From the NCBI RefSeq assembly GCF_002975405.1, contig NZ_PCPS01000007.1, positions 96,147 through 160,146 of the forward strand: 64,000 bases of DNA, given 5' to 3'. Both the position numbers and the translations under genes were made by a program. This document shows positions 36,910 to 45,233 of this stretch, piece after piece. The notes under the pieces are model-generated. The model was not told the DNA's origin, did no database searches, and worked only from the letters and a program-made list of their open reading frames with translations. Positions within the stretch are counted from its first letter, which is position 1, and each line of letters opens with the position of its first letter. This stretch comes from Arthrobacter sp. MYb229 (GTDB lineage: Bacteria; Actinomycetota; Actinomycetes; Actinomycetales; Micrococcaceae).

Positions 36910-38676
36910 ATGACCGAGACACTTTTTGATTTTGGTGACAAGCTTCCGCTGGAAGACAAGCTCCCTCCGGCGTATCCGGAACGGGCTGCCTGGGGAACCG
37001 GGCCGAAGCTTCGTGCCTGGCAGGCCGAGGCGCTGGCAAAATACTTTGACGCCGAACCACGGGACTTCATGGCCGTGGCGACCCCCGGTGCGGGTAAAAC
37101 TACCTTCGCGCTGCGCCTGGCGAAGGTGCTGGTCGATTCGGGCAAGATCAACCGGATGATCGTCGTCGCGCCCACGGACCACCTGAAAAAGCAGTGGGCC
37201 GATGCCGCGGCACGTGTGGGAATCGCGCTGGATCCGAACTACAAGAACTCCGATGGGCGGCACGGCTCGCACTACTTGGGTGTCGTGGTGACCTATGCGC
37301 AGGTGGCGCAGAAGCCAGCGGTGCACCGGGCGAAAACCGAAGGCGCGCGCACGCTGGTCGTGATGGACGAGGTGCACCACGCAGGCGACGCGCTCTCCTG
37401 GGGCGATGGCATTCGCGAGGCCTTCGAGCCGGCCACCCGCCGGCTGGCGCTGACCGGTACTCCGTTCCGCTCGGACGCGGCGCCGATTCCCTTCGTGCAG
37501 TATGTGGACGAGGGAGATGGCATCCGCCGCTCGAAGGCGGATTACACCTACGGCTATGGCAAGGCGCTGGCGGACCACGTGGTGCGCCCGGTGCTGTTCA
37601 TGGCCTATTCCGGGGCGATGCGTTGGCGCACCGCGGCTGGCGAGGAGATGGAAGCCGAGCTCGGCGCCGGATTCACCAAGGATGTCACCGCGCATGCGTG
37701 GCGCACCGCCTTGGACCCGCACGGCGACTGGATTCCTTCGGTGCTGCGTGCGGCGGATCGCCGGCTTTCCGAGGTGCGGCGCACCGTGAAGGATGCCGGC
37801 GCCCTGGTGATCGCCACCGACCATGAGGACGCGCGCGGTTATGCCACCCAGCTGGAGGCGATCAGCGGCGAGAAGGTCACCACCATCCTCTCGGATGACC
37901 CGAAGGCCTCGCAGAAGATCGACGATTTTGCCGCCTCGGATTCGCGCTGGATGGTCGCGGTGCGCATGGTGTCCGAGGGTGTGGACGTGCCCCGGCTGTG
38001 CGTGGGCGTGTATGCCACTTCCACCTCGACCCCGCTGTTCTTCGCGCAGGCCGTCGGGCGTTTTGTGCGCAGCCGAAAGCGTGGCGAGGTCGCCAGCGTG
38101 TTCCTGCCCTCGGTGCCGGTGCTGATGGCGCTGGCCAACGAGATGGAGATCGAACGCGACCACGCGCTGGACCGCGAAGGGGAGAAGCTCGAAGACGGAC
38201 TGGACGACGCGTTCCTCGAAGAGGCGAATCGCGAGGAGAAAGCCAGCGACGAGCTGAACAAGGCCAAATTCGAGGCGCTGAATTCCCAGGCCTCCTTCGA
38301 CCGGGTGCTCTTCGATGGCGGCGAGTTCGGCACCGGTGCGGAGCTGGGCAGCGATGAGGAGCTCGGCTTCCTCGGGATTCCCGGCCTCTTGGATACCGAG
38401 CAGGTGTCCGCGCTGCTGCGCGAGCAGCAGAACAAGCAGATTTCGCGCGGGGCCACGAAGCCCGAACCGGTCAGCGACCACCGGCGGATGATGGACTTGC
38501 GCTCGAAGCTGTCCAAGAACGTCTCGGCCTGGGCTTCGCGCACCGGCGTGCCGCATGGGCAGGTGCACAACAAGCTGCGCAGCGTATGCGGCGGTCCGGC
38601 GGTGCCGCAGGCGACCGCGGACCAGCTGCAGGCGCGCATCGACAAGCTGCAGGATTGGTTCGTCGGGCGCAAATAG
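36910..38676 (+). CDS. superfamily II DEAD/DEAH-type helicase
   Basis: 588 residues. Motif I TPGAGKTTFA (about 57-66), motif II DEVHH (about 152-156), motif III TGTPFRSDA, motif V SEGVDVPRLCVG (near 355) and motif VI QAVGRFVRSRKRGE (near 380), as in the RAD25/ResIII-like group. The C-terminal 200 residues are charged and helical, ending KLQDWFVGRK. ATG 36910 has AAAAGG upstream. Forty bases after DUF3039. A diverged copy of its last 13 codons lies at 44454-44495. Substrate unknown. Confidence 0.88.
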   Translation: MTETLFDFGDKLPLEDKLPPAYPERAAWGTGPKLRAWQAEALAKYFDAEPRDFMAVATPGAGKTTFALRLAKVLVDSGKINRMIVVAPTDHLKKQWADAAARVGIALDPNYKNSDGRHGSHYLGVVVTYAQVAQKPAVHRAKTEGARTLVVMDEVHHAGDALSWGDGIREAFEPATRRLALTGTPFRSDAAPIPFVQYVDEGDGIRRSKADYTYGYGKALADHVVRPVLFMAYSGAMRWRTAAGEEMEAELGAGFTKDVTAHAWRTALDPHGDWIPSVLRAADRRLSEVRRTVKDAGALVIATDHEDARGYATQLEAISGEKVTTILSDDPKASQKIDDFAASDSRWMVAVRMVSEGVDVPRLCVGVYATSTSTPLFFAQAVGRFVRSRKRGEVASVFLPSVPVLMALANEMEIERDHALDREGEKLEDGLDDAFLEEANREEKASDELNKAKFEALNSQASFDRVLFDGGEFGTGAELGSDEELGFLGIPGLLDTEQVSALLREQQNKQISRGATKPEPVSDHRRMMDLRSKLSKNVSAWASRTGVPHGQVHNKLRSVCGGPAVPQATADQLQARIDKLQDWFVGRK

Positions 38677-38775
38677 GTCCGGCGATCCGCCGACGGCGCC
38701 CCGCATCATGCGGGGCGCCGTCGGCGTTTAACGAAGGCTCAGGGCGCGGGGCTGGCCGCTTCCAGGCCCGTGGCC
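38634..38775 (+). repeat. left copy of diverged junction repeat (helicase 3' end, terminator, pncA 3' end)
   Basis: About 142 bp that align without gaps to 44453-44594 at an offset of 5,819 bp. It contains the last 13-14 helicase codons, the terminator and a copy of the last codons of pncA on the minus strand. The longest identical run is about 45 bp (within 38709-38754). Brackets the carnitine operon. Confidence 0.9.
38688..38729. terminator. terminator after the helicase
   Basis: 18-bp stem (38688-38705 with 38709-38726), 3-base loop, then TTTA. The same hairpin with two loop/stem changes recurs after the carnitine operon. Confidence 0.9.
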
Positions 38776-38777
38776 AG
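38739..38777 (-). pseudogene. remnant of pncA 3' end
   Basis: On the minus strand this reads LATGLEAASPAP-stop, matching the true pncA end LTLGLEPVSPAP-stop at 44558. Upstream similarity stops after these 13 codons. The following 38778-39136 stretch (about 360 bp) has no convincing gene; ORFs there are low-complexity and unsupported. Confidence 0.8.
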
Positions 38778-39136
38778 CGCCGTGAACCGAACGGAATCCG
38801 AGCGGCGAGCAGTTGTTATTTTCGCTCTTGAAAGTCGCCATTCCATGCAGCCTGCCCGCCAGGATCCGGTAGGACCCGGCTTCGGGCACCGCTTGCTTTC
38901 CTCGCATTGCTGGACAGGGTCGCCGAGCGCATGACGCAAACATCGTCTCCGCGGCCGGCGGAGTTGAGCCCAGCTGCGGGATGCACCTTTGGCGTACTTG
39001 CTTCCGGCCGCTCGCAAGGAGCTTTCCCAGAGCGGCTCGGCCTACGTACTGCTGGGAACCGTTCCGTGTCTTGCGCCGTTGCTCCCGGGCTCGCTTCTGT
39101 CACGGCATGAATCGCCAATGCGACGCGGTTCCCAAA

Positions 39137-39174
39137 ATCGCAAGTTCTGACTAAATATCAAAATACTTTGCGAT
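39137..39174 (+). promoter_or_regulatory. inverted repeat overlapping the regulator's -35 box
   Basis: ATCGCAA (39137-39143) and TTGCGAT (39168-39174) form a perfect 7-bp inverted repeat with a 24-base AT-rich spacer. The right arm is the -35 box, so a bound regulator would block transcription. Candidate autoregulatory operator. Confidence 0.5.
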
Positions 39175-39196
39175 TCATGAAAGTTGCATATAGGCT
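39168..39196 (+). promoter_or_regulatory. promoter of the XRE-TetR regulator gene
   Basis: TTGCGA (39168-39173), 17-base spacer, TAGGCT (39191-39196), then 7 bases to ATG 39204. Optimal spacing; transcription should start at the start codon. Confidence 0.65.
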
Positions 39197-39203
39197 AGCT
39201 GGC

Positions 39204-40097
39204 ATGCCAAGTACCACAGCGATGGGCCCGATCGGCGAGCGAATCCGGACCGCAATCAAAAAGAGCGGCAGTTCGCAGCGGGAGATCGCCGCGCAAATTC
39301 GCATCGATGAAACGAAGCTCTCCAAGTCTTTGAAAGGATTGCGGCGGTTTACCGCCGACGAGCTGCTGCGCCTTGCCACAGCTACCGGGGTGACGGTCAG
39401 CTGGATCATGGGCGAGGAGAGCTCTGCGGTTTCCGCCGCCATCCCGAGACTGGAGGGTGCCGCTGAGCGTCTCCCGTCGGCTGATCAAAAGTTAGGCCAT
39501 CGCAAAATTATCGAAACGGCTTGGCGATTATTTGCCGAGCAGGGCTTTGAATCGGTGCGGATTGCCGACATCGCGGCCGAAGCCGGAGTATCCAGCGCGA
39601 CGGTCCATTATTACTTCCCGACCAAGCAGGAACTGTTCGGCGCGGCGATGAACTACTCGGTGAAACTGGCCTATAACCGACAAGTCGCGTGGCTGAGCGA
39701 GGTAACCGACCCGGCCGAGCGGTTGACCAGGCTGCTTGAGCTGCAATCTCCCGATGGGCGAACCGCGGAGCTTGAATGGTCGATCTGGGTCCAGATGTGG
39801 AACAAGATCACCGTGGATGGACGCTACGACGAGGCCTATGTCGAGAGTTACCGGCGCTGGGTAGCGACCGTACGCAGCACGATCGAGGATGGCCAACGCC
39901 AGGGGCTGTTCCGGGCGGGCGACCCCGACAGCATGTCGCTGGAACTGACCTCGCTGATGGATGGATACGGCATCAAGGTGCTGACCCGGGTGATCGACAA
40001 GCCGGCCATGGCCCGCGGATTGCGCGACTATCTCCGGCGCTGCATCGCGTTGGACGGATCCCGGGCCGATTCCCGTTGGGCCGCGGAATCCCGGTAA
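39204..40097 (+). CDS. XRE-TetR fusion transcriptional regulator of the carnitine operon
   Basis: 297 residues with two DNA-binding domains in one chain. Residues about 8-65 are a Cro/C1-type helix-turn-helix (GERIRTAIKKSGSSQREIAAQIRIDETKLSKSLKG), and about 95-140 are a TetR N-terminal domain (IIETAWRLFAEQGFESVRIADIAAEAGVSSATVHYYFPTKQELF) followed by a helical ligand-binding domain. TetR ligand domains usually bind the pathway compound, here perhaps carnitine or a CoA ester. It lies 40 bp before the operon in the same direction. ATG 39204 chosen from the leaderless promoter; in-frame starts at 39168 and 39177 overlap that promoter. Confidence 0.85.
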   Translation: MPSTTAMGPIGERIRTAIKKSGSSQREIAAQIRIDETKLSKSLKGLRRFTADELLRLATATGVTVSWIMGEESSAVSAAIPRLEGAAERLPSADQKLGHRKIIETAWRLFAEQGFESVRIADIAAEAGVSSATVHYYFPTKQELFGAAMNYSVKLAYNRQVAWLSEVTDPAERLTRLLELQSPDGRTAELEWSIWVQMWNKITVDGRYDEAYVESYRRWVATVRSTIEDGQRQGLFRAGDPDSMSLELTSLMDGYGIKVLTRVIDKPAMARGLRDYLRRCIALDGSRADSRWAAESR

Positions 40098-40137
40098 TTC
40101 GCAGACCGGGCAAAAGAGCTACAAAAGGAGTTTAGAG

Positions 40138-41037
40138 ATGAACCGAAAAATAATCTTGACCTGCGCCCTGACCGGAGCAGGCGACACCACCGCAAAGAGC
40201 GAGTTCGTTCCGGTGACTCCGGAAGAAATCGCCAACGATGCGATTGCCGCGGCACGGGCCGGTGCCTCGGTCGTCCACATCCACGTGCGCGATCTGCAGA
40301 CCAGGCTCAGCTCGCGCAAGGTCGAATACTACCGCGAGGTCGTTGAACGCGTCCGCGCCTCGGAGGTGGACCCGGTCATCAATCTGACCGCCGGAATGGG
40401 CGGGGACCTGGTCCTCGACCCGCAGAACCCGACCGCCCAGCTGCCGGGCACCGACTTGGTCAGCGGCCTGGAACGGCTGCCCCACGTCGAGCAGCTGCTG
40501 CCGGAAATCTGCACGCTGGACTGCGGTTCGCTGAACTTCGGCGATGGCAGCAACCTCTACGTCTCCACTCCGGACATGCTGCGCGAAGGCGCGGCACGGA
40601 TCCAGCAGCTGGGGGTGCGCCCGGAGCTGGAGATTTTCGACACCGGGAACCTGTGGTTCGCCAATGTCATGGTGCAGGAGGGATTGATCGACCCGCCGCC
40701 GCTGTACCAGCTGTGCATGGGCGTGCCCTACGGGGCCCCGGTGGACCCGGGCCTGCTCCACGCGATGGTCAACCTGCTGCCCAAGGGCGCGGAATTCACC
40801 TCCTTCGCCATCGGCGCCAACCAGCTGCCCTGGGTGGCCCAGTCGGTGCTGGCCGGCGGCCACGCCCGCGTCGGCCTGGAGGACAACCTGTACCTGTCCA
40901 AGGGAGTGAAAGCCACCAACGCGCAGCTCACCGACCGCGCGGTGGGCATTATCGAATCCCTGGGCGCCGAAGTGGCGACCCCCGACGAGGCCCGCGAAAT
41001 CCTCGACCTCAAAGTCCAGATCCCGGCAGGAGCCTGA
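40138..41037 (+). CDS. BKACE-family beta-keto acid cleavage enzyme (dehydrocarnitine cleavage)
   Basis: 299 residues; zinc-dependent family (formerly DUF849) exchanging acetyl-CoA with a beta-keto acid to give acetoacetate and a new CoA ester. The metal motif VVHIHVRD is near residues 43-50, NLTAGMG and the DCGSLNF segment follow, and GARVGLEDN-type sequence is seen as HARVGLEDNLYLSKG. Next to carnitine dehydrogenase, betainyl-CoA thioesterase and a BCCT carrier, the likely substrate is 3-dehydrocarnitine, giving betainyl-CoA. AAAGGAG precedes ATG 40138. Family from sequence, substrate from context. Confidence 0.9.
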   Translation: MNRKIILTCALTGAGDTTAKSEFVPVTPEEIANDAIAAARAGASVVHIHVRDLQTRLSSRKVEYYREVVERVRASEVDPVINLTAGMGGDLVLDPQNPTAQLPGTDLVSGLERLPHVEQLLPEICTLDCGSLNFGDGSNLYVSTPDMLREGAARIQQLGVRPELEIFDTGNLWFANVMVQEGLIDPPPLYQLCMGVPYGAPVDPGLLHAMVNLLPKGAEFTSFAIGANQLPWVAQSVLAGGHARVGLEDNLYLSKGVKATNAQLTDRAVGIIESLGAEVATPDEAREILDLKVQIPAGA

Positions 41038-41039
41038 GC

Positions 41040-41987
41040 ATGGAACGCATTCGCGCAATCAACGACATCGACACCATCGCCTGCATCGGTGCCGGAACCA
41101 TCGGCGGCGGCTGGGCCGCCTACTTCCTGGCCCGCGGCTACCAGGTCAAGGTCTGGGACCCGGCACCCGACGCGGCCGCGAAACTGGGACGGCTGATCGA
41201 GGCGGCCTGGCCGGCCCTGGAACAGCTGGACATGGTCCACGGAGCGGACAAGAACGCCTTCAGCGTGCACACCGATTTGTCCGAAGCGGTCGCCGGGGCG
41301 GGGTTCGTGCAGGAATCGGCCCCCGAACAGCTAGAGCTCAAGCGCAAGCTGTTCGCGGAGCTGGACGCGGTGGTGGATCCGGACGTGGTCATCGGTTCCT
41401 CCACCTCCGGCTACCCGATGACGGATATGGCCGCGGCGCTGGCGCACCCCGAGCGTTTTGTGGTCGGCCATCCGTTCAACCCGCCCTACCTGATCCCGCT
41501 GGTCGAGGTGGTCGGCGGCGAGCTGACCAGCAAGCGGGCCGAGGCATGGGCCGCCGAATTCTACGAGCAGATCGGCAAGTCGGTGATCCTGATGGACCGC
41601 GAGGTCCCCGGATTCATCGCCAACCGCCTGCAGGAGGCGCTGTGGCGCGAGGCGCTGCACATGATCGACAACGGCGAGGCCACGGTCGAGCAGATCGACC
41701 GTTCGATCACCGACGGCCCGGGGCTGCGCTGGCCGATGCATGGCCCGATGCTCACCTTCCATCTGGCCGGCGGCGAAGGCGGCATGGCGCATATGCTCGA
41801 CCATTTCGGACCGTCGCTGAAGTCGCCGTGGACGCGCCTGGATGCCCCGGAGCTGACCGGTGAGCTGCGCGATTCGGTGGTGGCCGGCTGTGACACGGCC
41901 GCCGGCGAACGGAGTTTCGGGCAGCTGGTCGCCGAACGCGACGCCGGGATTATCGCCATCCGCAAACTTGCCGGAGGCCGGGGATGA
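41040..41987 (+). CDS. lcdH: L-carnitine 3-dehydrogenase
   Basis: 315 residues of the 3-hydroxyacyl-CoA dehydrogenase fold. Rossmann motif IGAGTIGGGWAAYFLARGY, VQESAPEQLELK, GSSTSGYPMTD, the catalytic HPFNPPYLIPLVEVV and NRLQEALWREALHM. Oxidises L-carnitine to 3-dehydrocarnitine with NAD+. The start at ATG 41040, two bases after the BKACE stop, is right after the conserved N-terminus; the frame upstream is a shadow of BKACE. The gene overlaps the thioesterase by 4 bases. Some bacteria fuse these two proteins; here they are separate. Confidence 0.92.
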   Translation: MERIRAINDIDTIACIGAGTIGGGWAAYFLARGYQVKVWDPAPDAAAKLGRLIEAAWPALEQLDMVHGADKNAFSVHTDLSEAVAGAGFVQESAPEQLELKRKLFAELDAVVDPDVVIGSSTSGYPMTDMAAALAHPERFVVGHPFNPPYLIPLVEVVGGELTSKRAEAWAAEFYEQIGKSVILMDREVPGFIANRLQEALWREALHMIDNGEATVEQIDRSITDGPGLRWPMHGPMLTFHLAGGEGGMAHMLDHFGPSLKSPWTRLDAPELTGELRDSVVAGCDTAAGERSFGQLVAERDAGIIAIRKLAGGRG

Positions 41988-42439
41988 GCGCCCAACAGCC
42001 GGGGCTGCTGAGCAGCTACGAAACGACGGTTGACGCGGCCTGGATCGATTACAACGGGCACATGTCCGAGCCCTACTACGTGCTGGTCTTCGGATACGCC
42101 ACGGATGCCGCGATGGAGTCGCTGGGCCTGGGGGAGGACTACCGGGCCGCCAGCGGCTGCTCGCTCTACACCGTGGAAGCCCATGTGCGCTACCTGCAGG
42201 AGGTTTCGCTCGGCGAACCGCTGAGCGTGCGCACGGTGCTGGCCGGCTTCGGCGCGAAGAAACTGCATCTGGCTCACGAGCTGTACCGCTCGGGGCAACT
42301 GGTGGCGACCGAGGAAATCCTCGGGCTGCACGTGGACCAGGCGGCCGGGGCCACCGTGCCGTTTGGGCCCGGCATCCTGTCCGCGGCCCGGCGCGCTGCC
42401 GCGGACCCGCCGCCGTGGTGCGGGCGCAGGATCGGGTGA
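41984..42439 (+). CDS. hot-dog thioesterase, probable betainyl-CoA thioesterase
   Basis: 151 residues of the 4HBT/FabZ-like hot-dog fold: TTVDAAWIDYNGHMSEPYYVLVFGYATD has the conserved D-x-N-GHM active-site turn, and VEAHVRYLQEVSLGEPLSVRTVL the central strands. In carnitine clusters this protein hydrolyses betainyl-CoA to glycine betaine and CoA. ATG 41984 overlaps the lcdH stop (ATGA). Confidence 0.88.
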   Translation: MSAQQPGLLSSYETTVDAAWIDYNGHMSEPYYVLVFGYATDAAMESLGLGEDYRAASGCSLYTVEAHVRYLQEVSLGEPLSVRTVLAGFGAKKLHLAHELYRSGQLVATEEILGLHVDQAAGATVPFGPGILSAARRAAADPPPWCGRRIG

Positions 42440-42500
42440 GGAACCGGATCCAGCCCGCGCCGGCAAGGCAGTGACGACAAAGCGACCTCAGGTGGAAAAC

Positions 42501-44441
42501 ATGGCAAAGCAGAATACCCCGCGGGAACCGCACCCCGCCCGACCCCGGCCTCCGATGCGCAAGCTGCTCAAGGAATTCACCCAGCCCGGGCTGGTGCATC
42601 CGGCCCTGATTCCGGGCATCGGCGTAGAATCGACCAGGCAGGATTTCCGCACCAATAAACTAGTCTTCGCCTTATCCGGCGCGTTGATTGTGGCGGTGAT
42701 TCTCTGGGCCGTGCTGGCACCTGATACCGTCGCCACGCTCGGCGGCACGGCGCTGTCCTGGGTGACCACGAACTTCGGCTGGATGTTCGGGCTGCTCTCG
42801 ATCGCGATCGCCGTGTTCATGCTGGTGGTCGGCTATTCGCGCACCGGCGGCATCCGCTTGGGCGCCGACGATGAGAAACCCGAATTCTCGACCGTGTCCT
42901 GGGTGGCGATGCTGTTCTCGGCCGGCATCGGCATCGGCTTGCTGTTCTATGGCCCCTATGAACCGCTGGTCTACTTCCAGGATCCGCCCTACGGGTTCGA
43001 GTCGGCCGCCGGAACCCCGGATGCCATGCACGATGCCATGGCGCAAACCATGCTGCACTGGGGCCCGATCGCCTGGGCCTACTACGCGCTGGTCGGCGGC
43101 GCCATCGCCTACAGCGCCTACCGGCGCGGGCGTCCGCCGCTGATCTCCTCGATCTTCGAACCGATCTTCGGCGCCCGCACCCACGGTCCGATCGGCATGG
43201 CCATCGACATCTTCGCCATCCTGGTGACGCTGTTCGGCACGGCCATCTCGCTGGGCATCGGCGCCCTGCAGATCGGCCGCGGCTACCAGATGGTCAGCGG
43301 GGCCGGGCCGGTGGGCAACACGTTCCTGATCGGCTCGATCGCCGTGCTGACGGTGCTGTTCATCCTTTCGGCGGTCTCCGGGGTCAAGCGCGGCATCCGC
43401 GCCCTGTCGAACCTGAATATGGTGCTGGCCGGGATGCTGGCGCTGTTCATCTTCATCGTCGGGCCGACCCTGTTCATCTTGAACTTCATGCCCGCCAGCA
43501 TGGCCGCGTTCTTCGGCGAGCTGTGGACCATGCTGATGCGCAACCCGAACCAGAGCCCGGAAGCGGCCGAGTTCATGGGCGGCTGGACCACCTACTACTG
43601 GGCCTGGTGGGTGACCTGGACCCCGTTCGTGGGCCTGTTCATCGCCAAGATCTCCCGCGGCCGCACGCTGCGCGAGTTCGTGACCGTGGTGATCATCGTC
43701 CCCGCGCTGGTCTGCTTCTTCTGGTTCTCCATTTTCGGCGGCACCTCGATGTGGATGGAGCTGACCGGCCAGGGCATCAGCGATGCCGGTTCGCCGGAGG
43801 CGATGCTGTTCGCGGTCCTGGACCAGCTGCCCGGAGGCACCGTGCTGTCGATCATCGCGATGGCCTCGATCATCGTCTTCTTCGTCACCTCGGCCGATTC
43901 GGCCTCGATCGTCATGGCCTCGATGTCGCAGCGCGGCCGGCCCGAGCCTTCGCGCTGGGTCACCGTGGTGTGGGGGCTGCTGCTGGGGCTCACCGCGGCC
44001 TCGCTGCTGCTGGCCGGCGGAGCGGAGGGGCTGGCCGGACTGCAATCGCTGATGGTGGTCTCGGCACTGCCGTTCGCCTTTGTGGTGATGGGCATCATGA
44101 TCGCCTGGTGGCGCGATCTGCGCACCGATCCATATATTCTGCGGGTCAAGTTCGCCCATGCGGCGATCGCCCAGGGCATCCGCCGCGGCATCGAGGACTT
44201 CGGCGATGACTTCGTGTTCAACGCCACCGAGGTGCGCAAGGAGGAAGGAGCCGGTGCCGGGCTGGGCACCAAGGATCCGCTGCTGACCGACTGGTACCTG
44301 CAGGCCACCGGGGAGATCGACCTGGTCAACCCCGCGGATATCGCCAGCAGCCGGCAGCCCGGAGCGATCCAGCGCGAGCGCCAGGCGGAGCCCACGCCTA
44401 CCGCATCCGCGGATGCTTCGCTGTCCGTGGGCGAAAAGTAG
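42501..44441 (+). CDS. BCCT-family carnitine/betaine transporter
   Basis: 646 residues, 12 transmembrane segments of the LeuT fold. Signature region WTYYWAWWVTWTPFVGLFIAKISRGRT with the substrate-binding tryptophan box, and GIGIGLLFYGPYEPLVYF in TM3. Long cytoplasmic C-terminus (about 545-646), a part that senses osmolality in BetP. Imports carnitine or betaine by Na+ or H+ symport. ATG 42501 has AGGTGGA upstream; a GTG at 42471 would add ten residues and is less likely. Its stop is 10 bases before the helicase remnant. Confidence 0.92.
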   Translation: MAKQNTPREPHPARPRPPMRKLLKEFTQPGLVHPALIPGIGVESTRQDFRTNKLVFALSGALIVAVILWAVLAPDTVATLGGTALSWVTTNFGWMFGLLSIAIAVFMLVVGYSRTGGIRLGADDEKPEFSTVSWVAMLFSAGIGIGLLFYGPYEPLVYFQDPPYGFESAAGTPDAMHDAMAQTMLHWGPIAWAYYALVGGAIAYSAYRRGRPPLISSIFEPIFGARTHGPIGMAIDIFAILVTLFGTAISLGIGALQIGRGYQMVSGAGPVGNTFLIGSIAVLTVLFILSAVSGVKRGIRALSNLNMVLAGMLALFIFIVGPTLFILNFMPASMAAFFGELWTMLMRNPNQSPEAAEFMGGWTTYYWAWWVTWTPFVGLFIAKISRGRTLREFVTVVIIVPALVCFFWFSIFGGTSMWMELTGQGISDAGSPEAMLFAVLDQLPGGTVLSIIAMASIIVFFVTSADSASIVMASMSQRGRPEPSRWVTVVWGLLLGLTAASLLLAGGAEGLAGLQSLMVVSALPFAFVVMGIMIAWWRDLRTDPYILRVKFAHAAIAQGIRRGIEDFGDDFVFNATEVRKEEGAGAGLGTKDPLLTDWYLQATGEIDLVNPADIASSRQPGAIQRERQAEPTPTASADASLSVGEK

Positions 44442-44453
44442 CCGGTGCGGCGG

Positions 44454-44495
44454 CGCAGCGACAGGCTGCAGGATTGGTTTCTCGGGTGCAAATAG
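44454..44495 (+). pseudogene. remnant of helicase 3' end
   Basis: Reads RSDRLQDWFLGCK-stop, matching the helicase end RIDKLQDWFVGRK-stop at 38638-38676. No upstream helicase sequence precedes it; the BCCT gene ends 10 bases before. Confidence 0.85.
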
Positions 44496-44505
44496 GTCCG
44501 GCCAA

Positions 44506-44549
44506 CGACCGACGGCGCCCCGCATAAAGCGGGGCGCCGTCGGCGTTTA
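44506..44549. terminator. terminator between the carnitine operon and pncA
   Basis: Second copy of the GC-rich hairpin (arms about 44509-44525 and 44529-44545), followed by TTTAA. Serves convergent transcripts. Confidence 0.88.
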
Positions 44550-44557
44550 ACGAAGGC

Positions 44558-45175
44558 TCAGGGCGCGGGGCTGACCGGTTCCAACCCCAGGGTGAGCACG
44601 ATGGCTCCGGCCTCGCGCAGCTGGGTGTAGACCGCCGGCAGGTTCTGCGGGCTCACCGCCGCGGTCAGCGGGGCGAGCACGGTGGTGCTGAATCCGGCGC
44701 GGGCGGCATCCAGCGCGGTGGCGCGCACGCAGTGATCGGTAGCGATGCCCACGATGTCCACCGTGGTGATGCCGCGCTCGCGCAACCATTGATCCAGCAG
44801 GGCGCCGGACTCATCCTCCGGGGCCGCGCCCGGATCCAGGACCCGGGCCTCGAACCCCGAGTAGGCGGCGGTGAAGCGGCCCTTGGCGAAGTGCGCGTCG
44901 ACCTCCAGCGCGGCGATGCTTGGGTGCAGCTCCGCGCCTTCGGTGCCGGCGACGCAGTGCACCGGCCAGGAGTCGGCGAAGTCCGGGGCCTCGGAAAAGT
45001 GGGCTCCCGGATCGATATGCCAATCCTGGGTGGTGATGATCGCGCTGTAGGACTCGCGGCGGGCCATCACATCCTCGGCGATCGCGGCAGCGACGGCGTT
45101 GCCGCCGGCCACGGCCAGCGGGCCGCCTTCGCAGAAATCCGGTTGGACATCGACAACTAGCAGGGCTCGAGTCAT
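44558..45175 (-). CDS. pncA: nicotinamidase
   Basis: 205 residues; hydrolyses nicotinamide to nicotinate for NAD salvage. Catalytic triad Asp9 (VVDVQPDF), Lys in HFAKGRF and Cys in ATDHCVRAT; the metal site is DWHIDPGAHF. Preceded on its strand by pncB (58-bp gap), so nicotinate goes straight to phosphoribosylation. It shares its last codons with the junction repeat. M. tuberculosis keeps pncB1 at the equivalent site. Confidence 0.95.
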   Translation of the reverse strand: MTRALLVVDVQPDFCEGGPLAVAGGNAVAAAIAEDVMARRESYSAIITTQDWHIDPGAHFSEAPDFADSWPVHCVAGTEGAELHPSIAALEVDAHFAKGRFTAAYSGFEARVLDPGAAPEDESGALLDQWLRERGITTVDIVGIATDHCVRATALDAARAGFSTTVLAPLTAAVSPQNLPAVYTQLREAGAIVLTLGLEPVSPAP

Positions 45176-45233
45176 GTTTTGCTCCTAATCATTGCGAGTG
45201 AATAGGGTTTTAACCATAATACTGCTTCGGCGC

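Larger units (their letters stand above)
44453..44594 (+). repeat. right copy of diverged junction repeat
   Basis: Gapless counterpart of 38634-38775, differing at roughly one base in eight outside a 45-bp identical core. It includes a helicase-end remnant, the terminator and the true pncA 3' end. Confidence 0.9.

Noticed and set aside
36655..38709. 684-codon minus-strand ORF opposite the helicase
   Set aside because: All helicase motifs are on the plus strand; the reverse reading has none.
38816..39118. Minus-strand ORFs in the left flank of the carnitine island
   Set aside because: Low-complexity, no ribosome site, no recognised similarity; only the 13-codon pncA remnant is supported.
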